Shown here one piece after another: positions 18,679 through 27,634 of a stretch of DNA of 64,000 nucleotides. The translations under genes were made by a program, and so were the position numbers. Source of the DNA: Bacillota bacterium (GTDB lineage Bacteria; Bacillota; Limnochordia; DTU087); the NCBI GenBank assembly GCA_012798695.1, contig JAAZMR010000125.1:1-64000 (forward strand). Direction: 5' to 3'. Below the pieces are notes generated by a model. That model made no database searches and was not told the DNA's origin. It worked only from the letters and a program-made list of their open reading frames with translations. Positions within the stretch are counted from its first letter, which is position 1; each line of letters starts with the position of its first letter.

Positions 18679-18712
18679 ATTTGCATTCTATCCGGCAGTG
18701 GCCTGATGCCAA

Positions 18713-20776
18713 TTATAGGCGAAAGCTGCCTTTGTGTAAATCAGCCTCTGCACTGCTGGTCCCTAGATAGGCCTCATATTCCATATGCTCTAACTCCCAA
18801 GCTTTGGACTCGGGGTTATACCATTGCAGCCTCTCTACCGGACAAGCTATCTGCACTACTTGCTTTTCACCAGGCTGTAGAGTAACCCGCTTAAAGCCCC
18901 GTAGCGATTTGACGGGACGGTCTACAGAGGAATTGCCAAAACCTACATAGAACTGGACAACTTCATCACCGGCTCGGTCACCGGTGTTTTCGATCTGGCA
19001 GCTCGCGGTGACTTGTTCACCCCCAGCAGTGAACCTGATGTCACTGAGGGCAAAACTGGTGTACGAAAGCCCGAATCCATAGGGTAAACAGGGCTCGACT
19101 TTCTCTTTATCCAGTTTGGCATAGCCATGGTAATAGTCATAAGTGATGCTGGTAGCTAACCAATCCACCTCGGGCAAATCACTCTCCTTTTTGGGCACCA
19201 CAAAGGGCAGCTTGCCACCGGGATTGATATCACCAAACAAAGTCTTAGCAATGGCAGTGCCGCCTTCCATACCGGCATAATAGGCCATGAGGATAGCCGG
19301 TACATAATCCTTCCATTCCTCAATCATAATCATATTACCACCGATTAAGATGGCCGCAGTCTGCGGATTCAGAGGTCCGATCTTTTGGATCAAGGCAATT
19401 TCATCGGCATGTAGGCCGAGTGATTCTTTGCGATCTCCGCCGATGCTGCCTCCTGTATAGCTGGCTCCTTCGCCCATGGGGGTGATGTACTCCCCTTCAT
19501 CATCATGGTCATATCCCACGACGAGTACTACCGCGTCAGCCGAGCGAGCTAACTCAGCTGCCTCCTCCAAATCTTCGCCATCGGAGAACATGACCTCTGC
19601 ATCAGGCAAAAGCCGCTTGATCCCCTCTAGGGGAGTGATCACATAGGGAGGATATACCCAGCTAGAACCGTGGTCCCCGGTATTTTCAATCGCAGCTAGC
19701 CTACCGATAACCGCTACCCGTTTGACATCCTTGGTAAAGGGCAAGACTTTGTCTCGATTCTGCATAAGGGTCATGGACTTTTCTGCAGCCTCTAGAGCGA
19801 GCGCAATATGCTCAGGGCACACAACCACTGATTCCGGATACTCCTCTGGGTCTGGGGCCTCTGTAAAGGCCAGTAATGTACGGACAATGCGCACAGCCGC
19901 GTCGTCAATAGTCGCTTCCGCGACTAAACCATCCTGTACCGCCTGGACCAACCGGTCACCATAGTACAGGGTGTGGCACATTTCTATATCTAGCCCACCA
20001 TTAGCCGCTTCTACTGTATCTTTCACACCAAAACAAAAGTCGCTGATCACAAAGCCATCAAAATCCCACTCTTCCTTCAATACCTCTCTGAGCAGGTAAG
20101 GATCGTGACAGCAATGAGTGCCGTGGTAAAGGTTATAGGCACCCATGACACTGGCGGCACCGGCATCAATACAATCCTTAAAGTGGGACAAATATACTTC
20201 CCGTTCTGTCCGCGGATCAGCCTCGACACTGACCTGGAAACGGGCATTTTCCATGCTGTTAAAAGCATAGTGCTTGATACAGGCAATCACGTTATGCTTC
20301 TGGACTCCCTGCACCAAGGCAGACCCCATTTGCCCCAAATGAAAAGAATCTTCGCCATATACTTCTTGGCTGCGCCCCCACCCAGGATTATATGGTAGGT
20401 TGATACAAACCCCGCCGAAAAGATTGCCACCTTGGGCCCGGATTTCCCGAGCAATGGCTTCCCCGATGCGTTCTTCCAAATCCATATCGAAAGCCGCTCC
20501 CCGGGCCATACTCACCGGAAAACATGTACTGTTGTTGCAGACCACTCCCCGCGGCCCATCAACGAACTTCATAGCAGGGACCCCCAGCCGCTCATTGCCA
20601 CCAGCTGGGTAGGGAATCCAGTTATAGTGGCGGCCAGGAATCTCCGCATCCTTCATCATCTGTTCCATACTGACCTGTCCACTCATTAGATGAACTTTCT
20701 CTTCCAAGGACATCTTTGAGACAATTTCCTCAGCCTTGTCTGTGTAAGACAACCGGTACTCTTTAGTACACTGCAC
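18713..20776 (-). CDS. Glycoside hydrolase family 3 beta-glucosidase/beta-xylosidase
   Basis: A 687-residue GH3 enzyme in the usual three parts: a TIM-like domain (about 1-290) with KHYAFNS and the nucleophile motif GFVISDFCFG (Asp246), an alpha/beta sandwich (about 330-560) with the loop DHDDEGEY where the acid/base Glu is expected, and a C-terminal fibronectin-III-like domain (about 590-680, GDEVVQFYVG). No signal peptide, so it acts in the cytoplasm on imported oligosaccharides, removing terminal beta-linked glucose or xylose. The start at 20776 is preceded by GGAGGAG. The exact sugar preference cannot be read. Confidence 0.92.
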   Translation of the reverse strand: MQCTKEYRLSYTDKAEEIVSKMSLEEKVHLMSGQVSMEQMMKDAEIPGRHYNWIPYPAGGNERLGVPAMKFVDGPRGVVCNNSTCFPVSMARGAAFDMDLEERIGEAIAREIRAQGGNLFGGVCINLPYNPGWGRSQEVYGEDSFHLGQMGSALVQGVQKHNVIACIKHYAFNSMENARFQVSVEADPRTEREVYLSHFKDCIDAGAASVMGAYNLYHGTHCCHDPYLLREVLKEEWDFDGFVISDFCFGVKDTVEAANGGLDIEMCHTLYYGDRLVQAVQDGLVAEATIDDAAVRIVRTLLAFTEAPDPEEYPESVVVCPEHIALALEAAEKSMTLMQNRDKVLPFTKDVKRVAVIGRLAAIENTGDHGSSWVYPPYVITPLEGIKRLLPDAEVMFSDGEDLEEAAELARSADAVVLVVGYDHDDEGEYITPMGEGASYTGGSIGGDRKESLGLHADEIALIQKIGPLNPQTAAILIGGNMIMIEEWKDYVPAILMAYYAGMEGGTAIAKTLFGDINPGGKLPFVVPKKESDLPEVDWLATSITYDYYHGYAKLDKEKVEPCLPYGFGLSYTSFALSDIRFTAGGEQVTASCQIENTGDRAGDEVVQFYVGFGNSSVDRPVKSLRGFKRVTLQPGEKQVVQIACPVERLQWYNPESKAWELEHMEYEAYLGTSSAEADLHKGSFRL

Positions 20777-21202
20777 AAGCTCTCCTCCTTCAGTAGTGAT
20801 AGTCCCCTAATTACGTTGGCCATTCTCTGCATGTGAGGGCATAGATGCCGCTTTGTGCGGAGTCTATGAGCCGTTTGACCGATGAGCTGCTTCACCGATG
20901 CATGAATGTCTGCTGCTGTTGGCGTATTGCAAGCTATGATCGAAGCACAGCTCCCGGCCGATGCCGCCGTCTTTTCCGATAAAGCCTCCAATTTGCCGTG
21001 ATATGCGTAAATTCTCCGGTTGGCACCACTTCTCCTTTTTTCATGTCCATACTCCGCACTTTTCCGAATTACTCGTTTATCATCTAACAGATTATGCAGG
21101 AGGCTGGGATATACTGAGGGATCAGCTCTGTATGGAAGGGCTGTTTGCTTGCATCGCCAAGTGCAAACAAACAGCCTGACATGTTCAGAGAGAAGCTGTG
21201 GC
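20777..21202. other. Gap without a recognisable gene
   Basis: Between the GH3 start and the gene fragments at 21203 I find no recognisable protein. A minus frame stays open from roughly 21130 to 20686 but has no ribosome site and no domain I know. The only clear structure is the hairpin at 21139-21176. The GH3 promoter should lie here, but no convincing -35/-10 pair is visible. Confidence 0.4.
21139..21176. repeat. Strong orphan hairpin
   Basis: Fifteen-base arms GGCTGTTTGCTTGCA and TGCAAACAAACAGCC (one mismatch) enclose eight bases. No T-run follows on either strand and no intact gene ends next to it, so it may be a leftover terminator or attenuator of a deleted gene. Confidence 0.5.
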
Positions 21203-21342
21203 CTTTAGTAGACCGCGGGGGCTAGGTAGACATTGATATTGCCTTCTCGGTCTGAGTTGAAGATCACGCTCTGATCATCGGGTGTGAAAAATGGGTGTGG
21301 ATGAGATGCCAGTACACTCAATGAGCTGTCCATATTACTTAA
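21203..21342 (-). pseudogene. Fragment of an oligogalacturonate lyase-like/TolB beta-propeller protein
   Basis: Translation of the minus strand gives SVLASHPHPFFTPDDQSVIF followed by NSDREGNINVYLAP. This is the characteristic last propeller blade of oligogalacturonate lyases (HPHPxFxPD, then SDREGNxxVYL). Everything upstream of it is gone. Its 5' end abuts the 5' end of the AraC remnant on the opposite strand, which suggests that a deletion removed a divergent promoter and both N-termini. It implies past pectin breakdown capacity at this site. Confidence 0.55.
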
Positions 21343-21582
21343 GTCGCAAATTTAAGAAGGAAACTGGCTTTACTGTTATCGAATATCTTACTTCGGGAGG
21401 CCCAGAGGCTGCTTAGAGAAACTGATCTAAAGATAAGCGACATAGCCGGGGAAATCGGTTACAGCATTTCACACTTTGGCAGCGTGTTTAAGCAAATGAC
21501 GGGAATCTCTCCTACAGAATATCGCAAGGTAAAGCGACAACAATTGATTCATCATACATCACAACAGAAAGAGGTCATATGA
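21321..21582 (+). pseudogene. AraC-family regulator, C-terminal HTH remnant
   Basis: Two frames together spell an AraC DNA-binding domain: PYYLSRKFKKETGFTVIEYL in one, then AQRLLRETDLKISDIAGEIG and YSISHFGSVFKQMTGISPTEYRK (split here) in another, ending at a TGA at 21580-21582. The break is around 21395-21404, where a few bases are missing, and the original frame stops at a TAG soon after. The N-terminal sensor domain is absent. It directly precedes the GH106-like gene (ATG 21584), which it probably once controlled. Confidence 0.7.
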
Positions 21583-21583
21583 G

Positions 21584-24466
21584 ATGGCGTTTAGACAAAA
21601 ACCGGCTGGATTCTATCCCTTCTGGTTTTGGAATGATCACCTGCAGGAAGATGAAATCCGCTGGCAAATCAAAGAGATGCATGATCAAGGTGTGAAGGGA
21701 TTCTTTATACATCCTCGGCAAGGGTTAAAACAACCTTACTTATCTCATGCGTTTTTCCAAGTTGTAGATACGGCCATTGCCTGTGCAGAGCAATATGGGA
21801 TGGAGGTACATCTTTACGATGAATACCCCTACCCCAGTGGAGTGGCCGGTGGTGAAGTTATCCTCGGTAACCCCCAGTATTATGCCACCAGTCTGGTCCA
21901 AGATAAGTATGATGTTGAAGGTGGCGATATTCGCCTAGTCTTACCCCAGGGCAAAATCCTGTCTGTGATTGCTTATCCGCTGCGGGGGCAAGCAGTGGAC
22001 TGGAGCAGCCCGACAGATCTCCGAGAATATGTGGGGATGGTGCTCACTGAGGACTCTTATATAGAGACTGGTTTGACAGCATACAACCAAAAACGCTATT
22101 TCGCCTCTAACCCGGTGCCGGTTTTGGAAACATCCTTACCAAACGGAAACTACCGCATCTTCGTCAGTGCCCAACAGAAGGTCGATAAGTTCAAGTACTG
22201 GGACAACTATGTAGATGTCCTCAATCCTGATGCCATCCGGGAATTCATAAGATTGACCCACGAGCGCTACAAGCAGCGTTATGCAGATCGATTTGGTAGT
22301 ACGATATTCTCCATATTTGTTGATGAGACTACTCCCCAATGGTCAGATCGAATTCCCCAGGAATTTCTCCGTGAATACGGCTATGATCTGTGCCCACTCC
22401 TACCCGCCTTACAAGATAAGACTCATCCAGATCATGTAAAGGTCAGCTATGATCTATATAACCTCAAGTACAAACTCTTCTGTGAATCCTTTGAGGAACC
22501 AATCTCCAGCTGGTGTCAGGAAAACGGGATTGCCTATTCTGGTGAAAAACCCGGCCTCAAGCTCTCCCAGATCAAATATATGGATATCCCTGGATGCGAT
22601 CCCGGTCATCGCAAAGCCGGAGGGGGCATGGACATCATTCGCCCCGATCTCCGCAAAAATGCCAAAGCAGTGGCTTCTGTAGCTCACTTTCTAGGCAAAT
22701 CCGGTTCTTTATGTGAATGCTACCACAGCCTCGGCTGGAGTGGCACATTGCAAGATGCCAAACTGATCGGAGAAGGGTTACTGCTCCTAGGCGTCAACCA
22801 TCTAGTACCCCACGGGTTTTTCTATACAACCCATGGCTTAAAAAAGCATGATGCACCTCCCTCCTTCTTCTTTCAAATGCCCTATTGGCCATTATTTGGT
22901 CGGCTTTCTGAGAGAATTGAGCGGCTAAATGCCATTTTCGATGGTACCCATATCGATGCCGATGTATTTTTGGTAGATGCCCATAGTGGTCTGCCGACTA
23001 TGGAGCAAAAGAGTCTATATGGAGACATTCTCCTGATCTGTATGGAGAACCATCTGGATTTCCACATAGTGGATACAGAGATTTTGCAGGCAGCGAGCAT
23101 CCAGGATGGGCAAGCCCATCTACAGGGTGTCTCAGCCAAAGCCGTCATCGTTCCTCCTATGCAAGTCGTAGAACAACCACTACAAGACTGGTTAGAGGCT
23201 TTTCAGCAAGCAGGCGGCCGCGTGATCGACTGCACTAGAGAAAACGAACGGGAAGTCTGCCAAGGCAAGATTACCGCCTCACTCACCCCCAGCCTCAGTA
23301 TCCAGGATAATGGCCAAGAAGTGCCCGGGATTTGGTCTGTGAAAAGAATTACCGGTGAGCGAGCCCTGTGGTTCCTTCTCAATACAACTGACCAGGAATA
23401 CAAAGTCACATTACAGGCAGGCAGCAAGCTTCAGGAAATTGAGATTCAGGAGGCTTGCCGAGGGCTTTTGCAAGATCAGGGCGACCACTACCAGCGCACG
23501 ATCCGCCCCTTCGAATCCTTAGTATTGGCTGCTGCAGATCAAAAGGCAAGCAGCGAGTTAGCCCAGGATGCTCGATTAGAGCTAAGCATGAGTGGCGAAT
23601 GTGAAATCAGTGCATTAAACAAGAACTTGTTGCGCATGTATGAATGGCAGATGACTCTCCTCGATGATCATGATACACCCCTAGAAACCGCTGCTGTACC
23701 AGCTATTCCGTTAAGCAATCAGCTGGAATATGGTCAGTTTCGCTTTAGTCCCGAGTACCATACCTATTTCGGCCATGCCCCGGAACTGGATTGGCCTGAG
23801 CTCAAAGTCTCTTATGAGTACACTTTCACTAATGCATATAGTGGCCCTGTAGAGCTGGTGATGGAACCAGATACCATCCTCGGTGACTGGGAGATTGCGG
23901 TTAATGGTAATGAGACATTTGGTGCAGAGGCATTGGCGGACAGCCAAGCCCATGTACGAGGGAGTCAAGGTGTAGACATCACCAGGTTCTTAAGACAAGG
24001 CAAGAATGTAATCCAGGTGCGAGTAGCTGCCGCTAAGCATAGTGATGGCCTGATCAATGCTCTTTACTTAGCGGGAGATTTTGGGGTAAAGCTGCACCCC
24101 ACTACATTAGTAGAACCAACCAGGCAAGGCCAATTTGAAGCATATGCAGCCAATCTGCTGCCATATTACGCAGGTGTAATCGAGTATAGGACAACTTGGG
24201 AGCTAGCCGAGGTACCGACACAAAAAAGTTGTGCTATCACCCTGCATCTCGGTGAGCACTTCCGGGAGGCTGCCGAGGTCTCAATCAATGGCAGTAAGTT
24301 GCAACCGGTGCTCTGGGAACCACGCACTTTGCAGATCGAAACAAATCAATTGCAGAGAGGTAAAAATGATGTGACGATTAGAGTATATACGAGCCTCAGC
24401 CGTTCCTTCGAAGGGGAATGGTTTGACTACCAGAATCACAAGACTCGCCAAGTGAAAATGGGCTGA
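21584..24466 (+). CDS. GH106-like glycoside hydrolase (putative alpha-L-rhamnosidase)
   Basis: A 960-residue cytoplasmic protein (no signal peptide) opening with PFWFWNDHLQEDEIRWQIKE, then GVKGFFIHPRQGL. This is the start seen in GH106-type rhamnosidases and related large glycosidases of gut and digester bacteria. A conserved acidic loop FVDETTPQWS lies near residue 246. The C-terminal half has beta-sandwich features such as GDWEIAVNGNE and NDVTIRVYTSLSR. A second member, of 998 residues, lies at 55360-58356. The ATG follows GAGGTCATATGAG. Four bases separate it from the tail of the AraC remnant, and the epimerase gene follows. Rhamnosidase activity is inference from the family opening only. 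Confidence 0.75.
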   Translation: MAFRQKPAGFYPFWFWNDHLQEDEIRWQIKEMHDQGVKGFFIHPRQGLKQPYLSHAFFQVVDTAIACAEQYGMEVHLYDEYPYPSGVAGGEVILGNPQYYATSLVQDKYDVEGGDIRLVLPQGKILSVIAYPLRGQAVDWSSPTDLREYVGMVLTEDSYIETGLTAYNQKRYFASNPVPVLETSLPNGNYRIFVSAQQKVDKFKYWDNYVDVLNPDAIREFIRLTHERYKQRYADRFGSTIFSIFVDETTPQWSDRIPQEFLREYGYDLCPLLPALQDKTHPDHVKVSYDLYNLKYKLFCESFEEPISSWCQENGIAYSGEKPGLKLSQIKYMDIPGCDPGHRKAGGGMDIIRPDLRKNAKAVASVAHFLGKSGSLCECYHSLGWSGTLQDAKLIGEGLLLLGVNHLVPHGFFYTTHGLKKHDAPPSFFFQMPYWPLFGRLSERIERLNAIFDGTHIDADVFLVDAHSGLPTMEQKSLYGDILLICMENHLDFHIVDTEILQAASIQDGQAHLQGVSAKAVIVPPMQVVEQPLQDWLEAFQQAGGRVIDCTRENEREVCQGKITASLTPSLSIQDNGQEVPGIWSVKRITGERALWFLLNTTDQEYKVTLQAGSKLQEIEIQEACRGLLQDQGDHYQRTIRPFESLVLAAADQKASSELAQDARLELSMSGECEISALNKNLLRMYEWQMTLLDDHDTPLETAAVPAIPLSNQLEYGQFRFSPEYHTYFGHAPELDWPELKVSYEYTFTNAYSGPVELVMEPDTILGDWEIAVNGNETFGAEALADSQAHVRGSQGVDITRFLRQGKNVIQVRVAAAKHSDGLINALYLAGDFGVKLHPTTLVEPTRQGQFEAYAANLLPYYAGVIEYRTTWELAEVPTQKSCAITLHLGEHFREAAEVSINGSKLQPVLWEPRTLQIETNQLQRGKNDVTIRVYTSLSRSFEGEWFDYQNHKTRQVKMG

Positions 24467-24484
24467 TTGGGGGGATGCTATCAT

Positions 24485-25360
24485 ATGCGGCTTTCTACAT
24501 CTACTTGTATCCATGAAAAGATTCTTTGGGGAGAGGAAGTATATTATACCTGTGAGGAAAGCATCACTGCCTGTGTCAAGGCTGGCTATGAGATTCTCGA
24601 CATGAACTTTGCCACCTACTCAAGAGGCAGTCTACCCATGACCCAGCCTGACTGGACAGACTGGGTAAAGCGGCAAAAAGAACTGGCTGACTCTCATGAT
24701 GTCAAGTTTTCCCAAGCCCATGCCCATTTCTATGACTGGCGCAGGGTGCCTGAGGGAGAGAAAGACTGGAATGAAGAATTGATCACCAGATCGATTATCG
24801 GGGCGGGGCTTGTCGGTGCCCAGTGGCTGGTCATCCACCCCGGCTCTGTCGATGACGGCATCTGGTATTCACATAGAAAGTCTCTTCGGGAAAACATCGA
24901 GGCTTTCCAGAGATATGCCGACCTGGCGGCCAAGCATGATGTCAACATAGCCATTGAGAACATGATCGAAAGCCGAGAGTCCCGCAGCTACGCCAGCTCC
25001 ACAGAAGAACTGCTGGAGCTCTTGGATATTCTGGATGACCCCATCTTTGGCATCTGCTGGGATTTTGGCCATGCCCATATTGCAGGGATAGATCAGTGTG
25101 AGGCCCTGCGAGCGATCGGCCAGCATCTCAAGGCTTTGCATGTAGCCGATAACAGAGGTGAAAAAGACGATCATATAGCTCCTTATTTTGGTACGATCGT
25201 CTGGGAACCCATCCTGCGGACACTGAAGGAAATCGAATACACAGGGGATTTCACATACGAGATCCATAACTTCACCAATGGGCTTCCTAATGGCATGCAT
25301 GATCAAGCCATACGCTTCACCTATGAACTGGGCATGTTCATGCTCGATTTAGCAAAATAG
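24485..25360 (+). CDS. Sugar phosphate isomerase/epimerase (xylose isomerase-like TIM barrel)
   Basis: A 291-residue AP-endonuclease-2-type TIM barrel. Metal-site features are visible in order: HAHFYDW, WLVIHPGS, IAIENM (metal Glu), CWDFGHAHI, LHVADN and FTYEIHNF. These enzymes isomerise or epimerise free or phosphorylated sugars. The frame opens at TTG 24467, but ATG 24485 is better placed behind the GGGGGG stretch at 24469-24474. It lies 18 bp after the GH106-like gene and is presumably cotranscribed, acting on the released sugar. A precise substrate cannot be assigned. Confidence 0.85.
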   Translation: MRLSTSTCIHEKILWGEEVYYTCEESITACVKAGYEILDMNFATYSRGSLPMTQPDWTDWVKRQKELADSHDVKFSQAHAHFYDWRRVPEGEKDWNEELITRSIIGAGLVGAQWLVIHPGSVDDGIWYSHRKSLRENIEAFQRYADLAAKHDVNIAIENMIESRESRSYASSTEELLELLDILDDPIFGICWDFGHAHIAGIDQCEALRAIGQHLKALHVADNRGEKDDHIAPYFGTIVWEPILRTLKEIEYTGDFTYEIHNFTNGLPNGMHDQAIRFTYELGMFMLDLAK

Positions 25361-25489
25361 CTGCTTGGTGTAATGGTAGGGAGGCGATCCATGTTTATCT
25401 GCTCCAGCAGATGACTTGTATAAGTCATGTCACATCCGTGATCGACTCTCTACATTCCGCATGATCTCACTGCACTCATCTCTTGTTGA

Positions 25490-25549
25490 GTCATGTTGAA
25501 TGTTTCCTCTCTCATAGGTGACATTTTACCAGAACAGATTCAACATGAC
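25490..25549. repeat. Twelve-bp perfect inverted repeat
   Basis: GTCATGTTGAAT at 25490-25501 and ATTCAACATGAC at 25538-25549 are perfect complements with a 36-base loop. They lie about 40 bases upstream of the promoter of the PAS-GGDEF-HD-GYP gene. The spacing suits a looped regulator site or the end structure of the preceding transcript. Confidence 0.5.
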
Positions 25550-25586
25550 ATTATCACGGAACAACTACAGATTTCCAAAAAACAAT

Positions 25587-25615
25587 TGACGTAAACCCAC
25601 TCTAGTGATATAATT
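25587..25615 (+). promoter_or_regulatory. Sigma-A-type promoter of the c-di-GMP gene
   Basis: TTGACG at 25587-25592, 17-base spacer, TATAAT at 25610-25615. This is an excellent housekeeping promoter pointing at the gene whose likely start is 25890, leaving a long leader. Confidence 0.8.
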
Positions 25616-25889
25616 CTCCAGGCGTTTTGAAAAAACCTTATTTTACCAGTAATTGCGATAATCGTCCTTATTCACCAGCGTCCCTGCGTAAGACATCATG
25701 CCATAGGCTGCATCATCTCAGGATACGTAATCATAGAGACGAATACCCCAACACGCATCTAAGCAACGACTACCGAGACAAGCTCCAATAAACCCCGTTT
25801 TTGAGCAGCACTCAATATTTTACAAATCTTTTACACCCATGATGCTAGGTCTCAAAAGACGCACATTCTTTGGAAAGGAGTCAATTGAG

Positions 25890-27521
25890 GTGCAAATAGA
25901 AATCTGGTTTATGTATGCCTTTACCGGCCTCTGCTTAATCCTTTTGTCATGGTCGGGGCTGGTAAAGGCGAAGGTGTGGACTGATGAGACTCCTTGGAAT
26001 CAGGTCTGTATTTTGACCCAGCTAGGAATCATCACCACCCTGATCGTAAGTACTCAGCACCGGAAAAAGGGACAGACAACTGCTCTCGGTCTCCGGAGAG
26101 AGAAAGAGCGGTTGCAGGCCACCCTATTAGGGTTAGGTGCCGGGATAATAGCGGTTGACCGGCAGGGACAGGTAGAATTGATCAATAAGGCTGCCGAAGA
26201 ACTTACCGGTTGGGCAGAGCCGGAAGCCTTGGGCAGACCTCTCGAAGAAGTATTTCAGACACTCAAAGAACATACCGACTTAGAGCGAGACTCTATGGAT
26301 GGTGCCCCAGGCTCACAAGCCGCCCCAGGGTGGGACAATCATATGATTCTAGTGGACAAAGCAGGCTATCAGCGGCATATTGCCCATAATGCGGCACCGA
26401 TCAAGAATGGGCGAGGTGACATCGATGGCTGGGTCCTCGTTTTCCAAGATGTTACTTCCGAAAAAGCACGAGTACAGGAGATTGAATACCTGAGCTCTCA
26501 TGATCAGTTGACTGGGCTCTACAATCGAATATTTCTGGAAAGGACGATCCGGGAGTTAAATACTGCCGAGAACCTCCCACTCTCCATTGTTCTGGCAGAC
26601 CTGGATGGCTTGAGATTGGTCAATAATACCAGGGGACGCAATACGGGGGATGAGCTTTTGCGCAAGGCGGCACAAGTGATCACGACTAATGCCCGTGACT
26701 TGGGTGTAGTTGGTAGATGGGGAGGCGACGAGTTTGTCATGCTGCTTCCACGCACAGACTCAGCAGCAGCGCAGCTGGCTATCTCCAAGGTGAAACAGTC
26801 TCTGCAGGCAATAGAAGTGCAGTCACTCTTCTTCTCTTTGTCCTTTGGCTGGGCGACAAAAACCGAACCGGGCCAGGATATTGCCCATGTGTTCAGGAGA
26901 GCCGAGAACCGCATGTACCGCTCTAAGCTGTGTCAATATTCCAGCATCCGCAGAGAGACTATTGATGCCTTAATGGCTGCCTTATTTGAGAAGAACCAAA
27001 GGGAAGAACAGCACTCGCAAAGAGTAAGTGAACTCTGTCAGGTCATAGGAAAAGCAATGGGACTGGATGATTGGAAAGTGGAGGAACTAGGACTCATCGG
27101 TTTATTTCACGACATCGGTAAAATCGCGGTTGATGAAACCATTTTAAACAAGCCTACTCCTCTCGACGAGGATGAGTGGCAAGAGGTTCGCTGCCACCCC
27201 GAAGTCGGGTATCGTCTGCTCAGTGGTGTACAGGATATGTTTGATATAGCTGCATATGTTCTGGCTCATCACGAAAGATGGGATGGACAGGGATATCCGC
27301 ATGGACTAGAAGGTAAGGAGATCCCGTTAGAATCCCGCATTGTCAGTATTGCCGATGCCTATGATGCCATGATCAGTTATCGGCCATATAGAGAGAGCCT
27401 CTCAACGTTAGAAGCAGTGGAAGAACTCCGCCGGGGTGCCGGGACTCAATTTGATCCAAAGATCACCCGGGTCTTCCTCGATCTGATCGAACATGAGAAG
27501 GGCTGTGTTTTCAAAGACTAA
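25890..27521 (+). CDS. PAS-GGDEF-HD-GYP cyclic-di-GMP turnover protein
   Basis: About 543 residues: two N-terminal membrane segments (about 3-20 and 33-52), a PAS sensor domain (about 75-190), a diguanylate cyclase domain with an intact GGDEF motif in RWGGDEFVMLLPR (about 275), and an HD-GYP phosphodiesterase domain with HDIGKIAV (about 407) and HHERWDGQGYPHG (about 460). The usual RxxD inhibitory site is RDLG here, so feedback by product may be lost. The frame opens at 25839, but GTG 25890 is nine bases after AAAGGAG and better supported. Synthesis and breakdown domains on one chain imply switching by the PAS ligand. No flagellar or adhesion genes are near. Confidence 0.88.
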   Translation: MQIEIWFMYAFTGLCLILLSWSGLVKAKVWTDETPWNQVCILTQLGIITTLIVSTQHRKKGQTTALGLRREKERLQATLLGLGAGIIAVDRQGQVELINKAAEELTGWAEPEALGRPLEEVFQTLKEHTDLERDSMDGAPGSQAAPGWDNHMILVDKAGYQRHIAHNAAPIKNGRGDIDGWVLVFQDVTSEKARVQEIEYLSSHDQLTGLYNRIFLERTIRELNTAENLPLSIVLADLDGLRLVNNTRGRNTGDELLRKAAQVITTNARDLGVVGRWGGDEFVMLLPRTDSAAAQLAISKVKQSLQAIEVQSLFFSLSFGWATKTEPGQDIAHVFRRAENRMYRSKLCQYSSIRRETIDALMAALFEKNQREEQHSQRVSELCQVIGKAMGLDDWKVEELGLIGLFHDIGKIAVDETILNKPTPLDEDEWQEVRCHPEVGYRLLSGVQDMFDIAAYVLAHHERWDGQGYPHGLEGKEIPLESRIVSIADAYDAMISYRPYRESLSTLEAVEELRRGAGTQFDPKITRVFLDLIEHEKGCVFKD

Positions 27522-27531
27522 ACCTTCCCAC

Positions 27532-27580
27532 ACTGCCCGCTTTACCTATCATTCTGGGGAAGCGGGCAGTTGAGATCTCA
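27532..27580. repeat. 49-bp dispersed palindromic repeat, copy 1
   Basis: Begins ACTGCCCGCTTT, ends AAGCGGGCAGT plus the tail TGAGATCTCA. A second 49-bp copy is at 32246-32294. The stem ends and tail are conserved and the loop differs but still pairs (TACC/GGGG here). It lies between convergent genes and has no T-run, so it resembles a REP-type element rather than an intrinsic terminator. Confidence 0.65.
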
Positions 27581-27634
27581 TCTCTTTATACCAGCATCGC
27601 TGAGGTGGGACATGGTTCCACAATAGAATCGGTG

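Larger units (their letters stand above)
25361..25889. other. Intergenic region with two inverted repeats and a promoter
   Basis: About 530 bases with no gene. It contains the short repeat ATGACTT/AAGTCAT (25411-25428), the larger 12-bp repeat at 25490-25549, and the promoter at 25587-25615 that drives the c-di-GMP protein. The 5' leader of that gene would be about 265 bases and otherwise shows nothing I can name. Confidence 0.6.

Noticed and set aside
18606..18686. N-terminal extension of the alpha/beta hydrolase
   Set aside because: The extra 27 codons are made of a perfect 10-bp hairpin and lack a ribosome site; ATG 18605 has one.
20686..21135. Long open minus frame overlapping the GH3 start (rich in K, R, S, A)
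   Set aside because: Overlaps 90 bp of the well-supported GH3 gene, has no start with a ribosome site, and matches no family I can recognise; an alternative frame over the same bases looks equally plausible.
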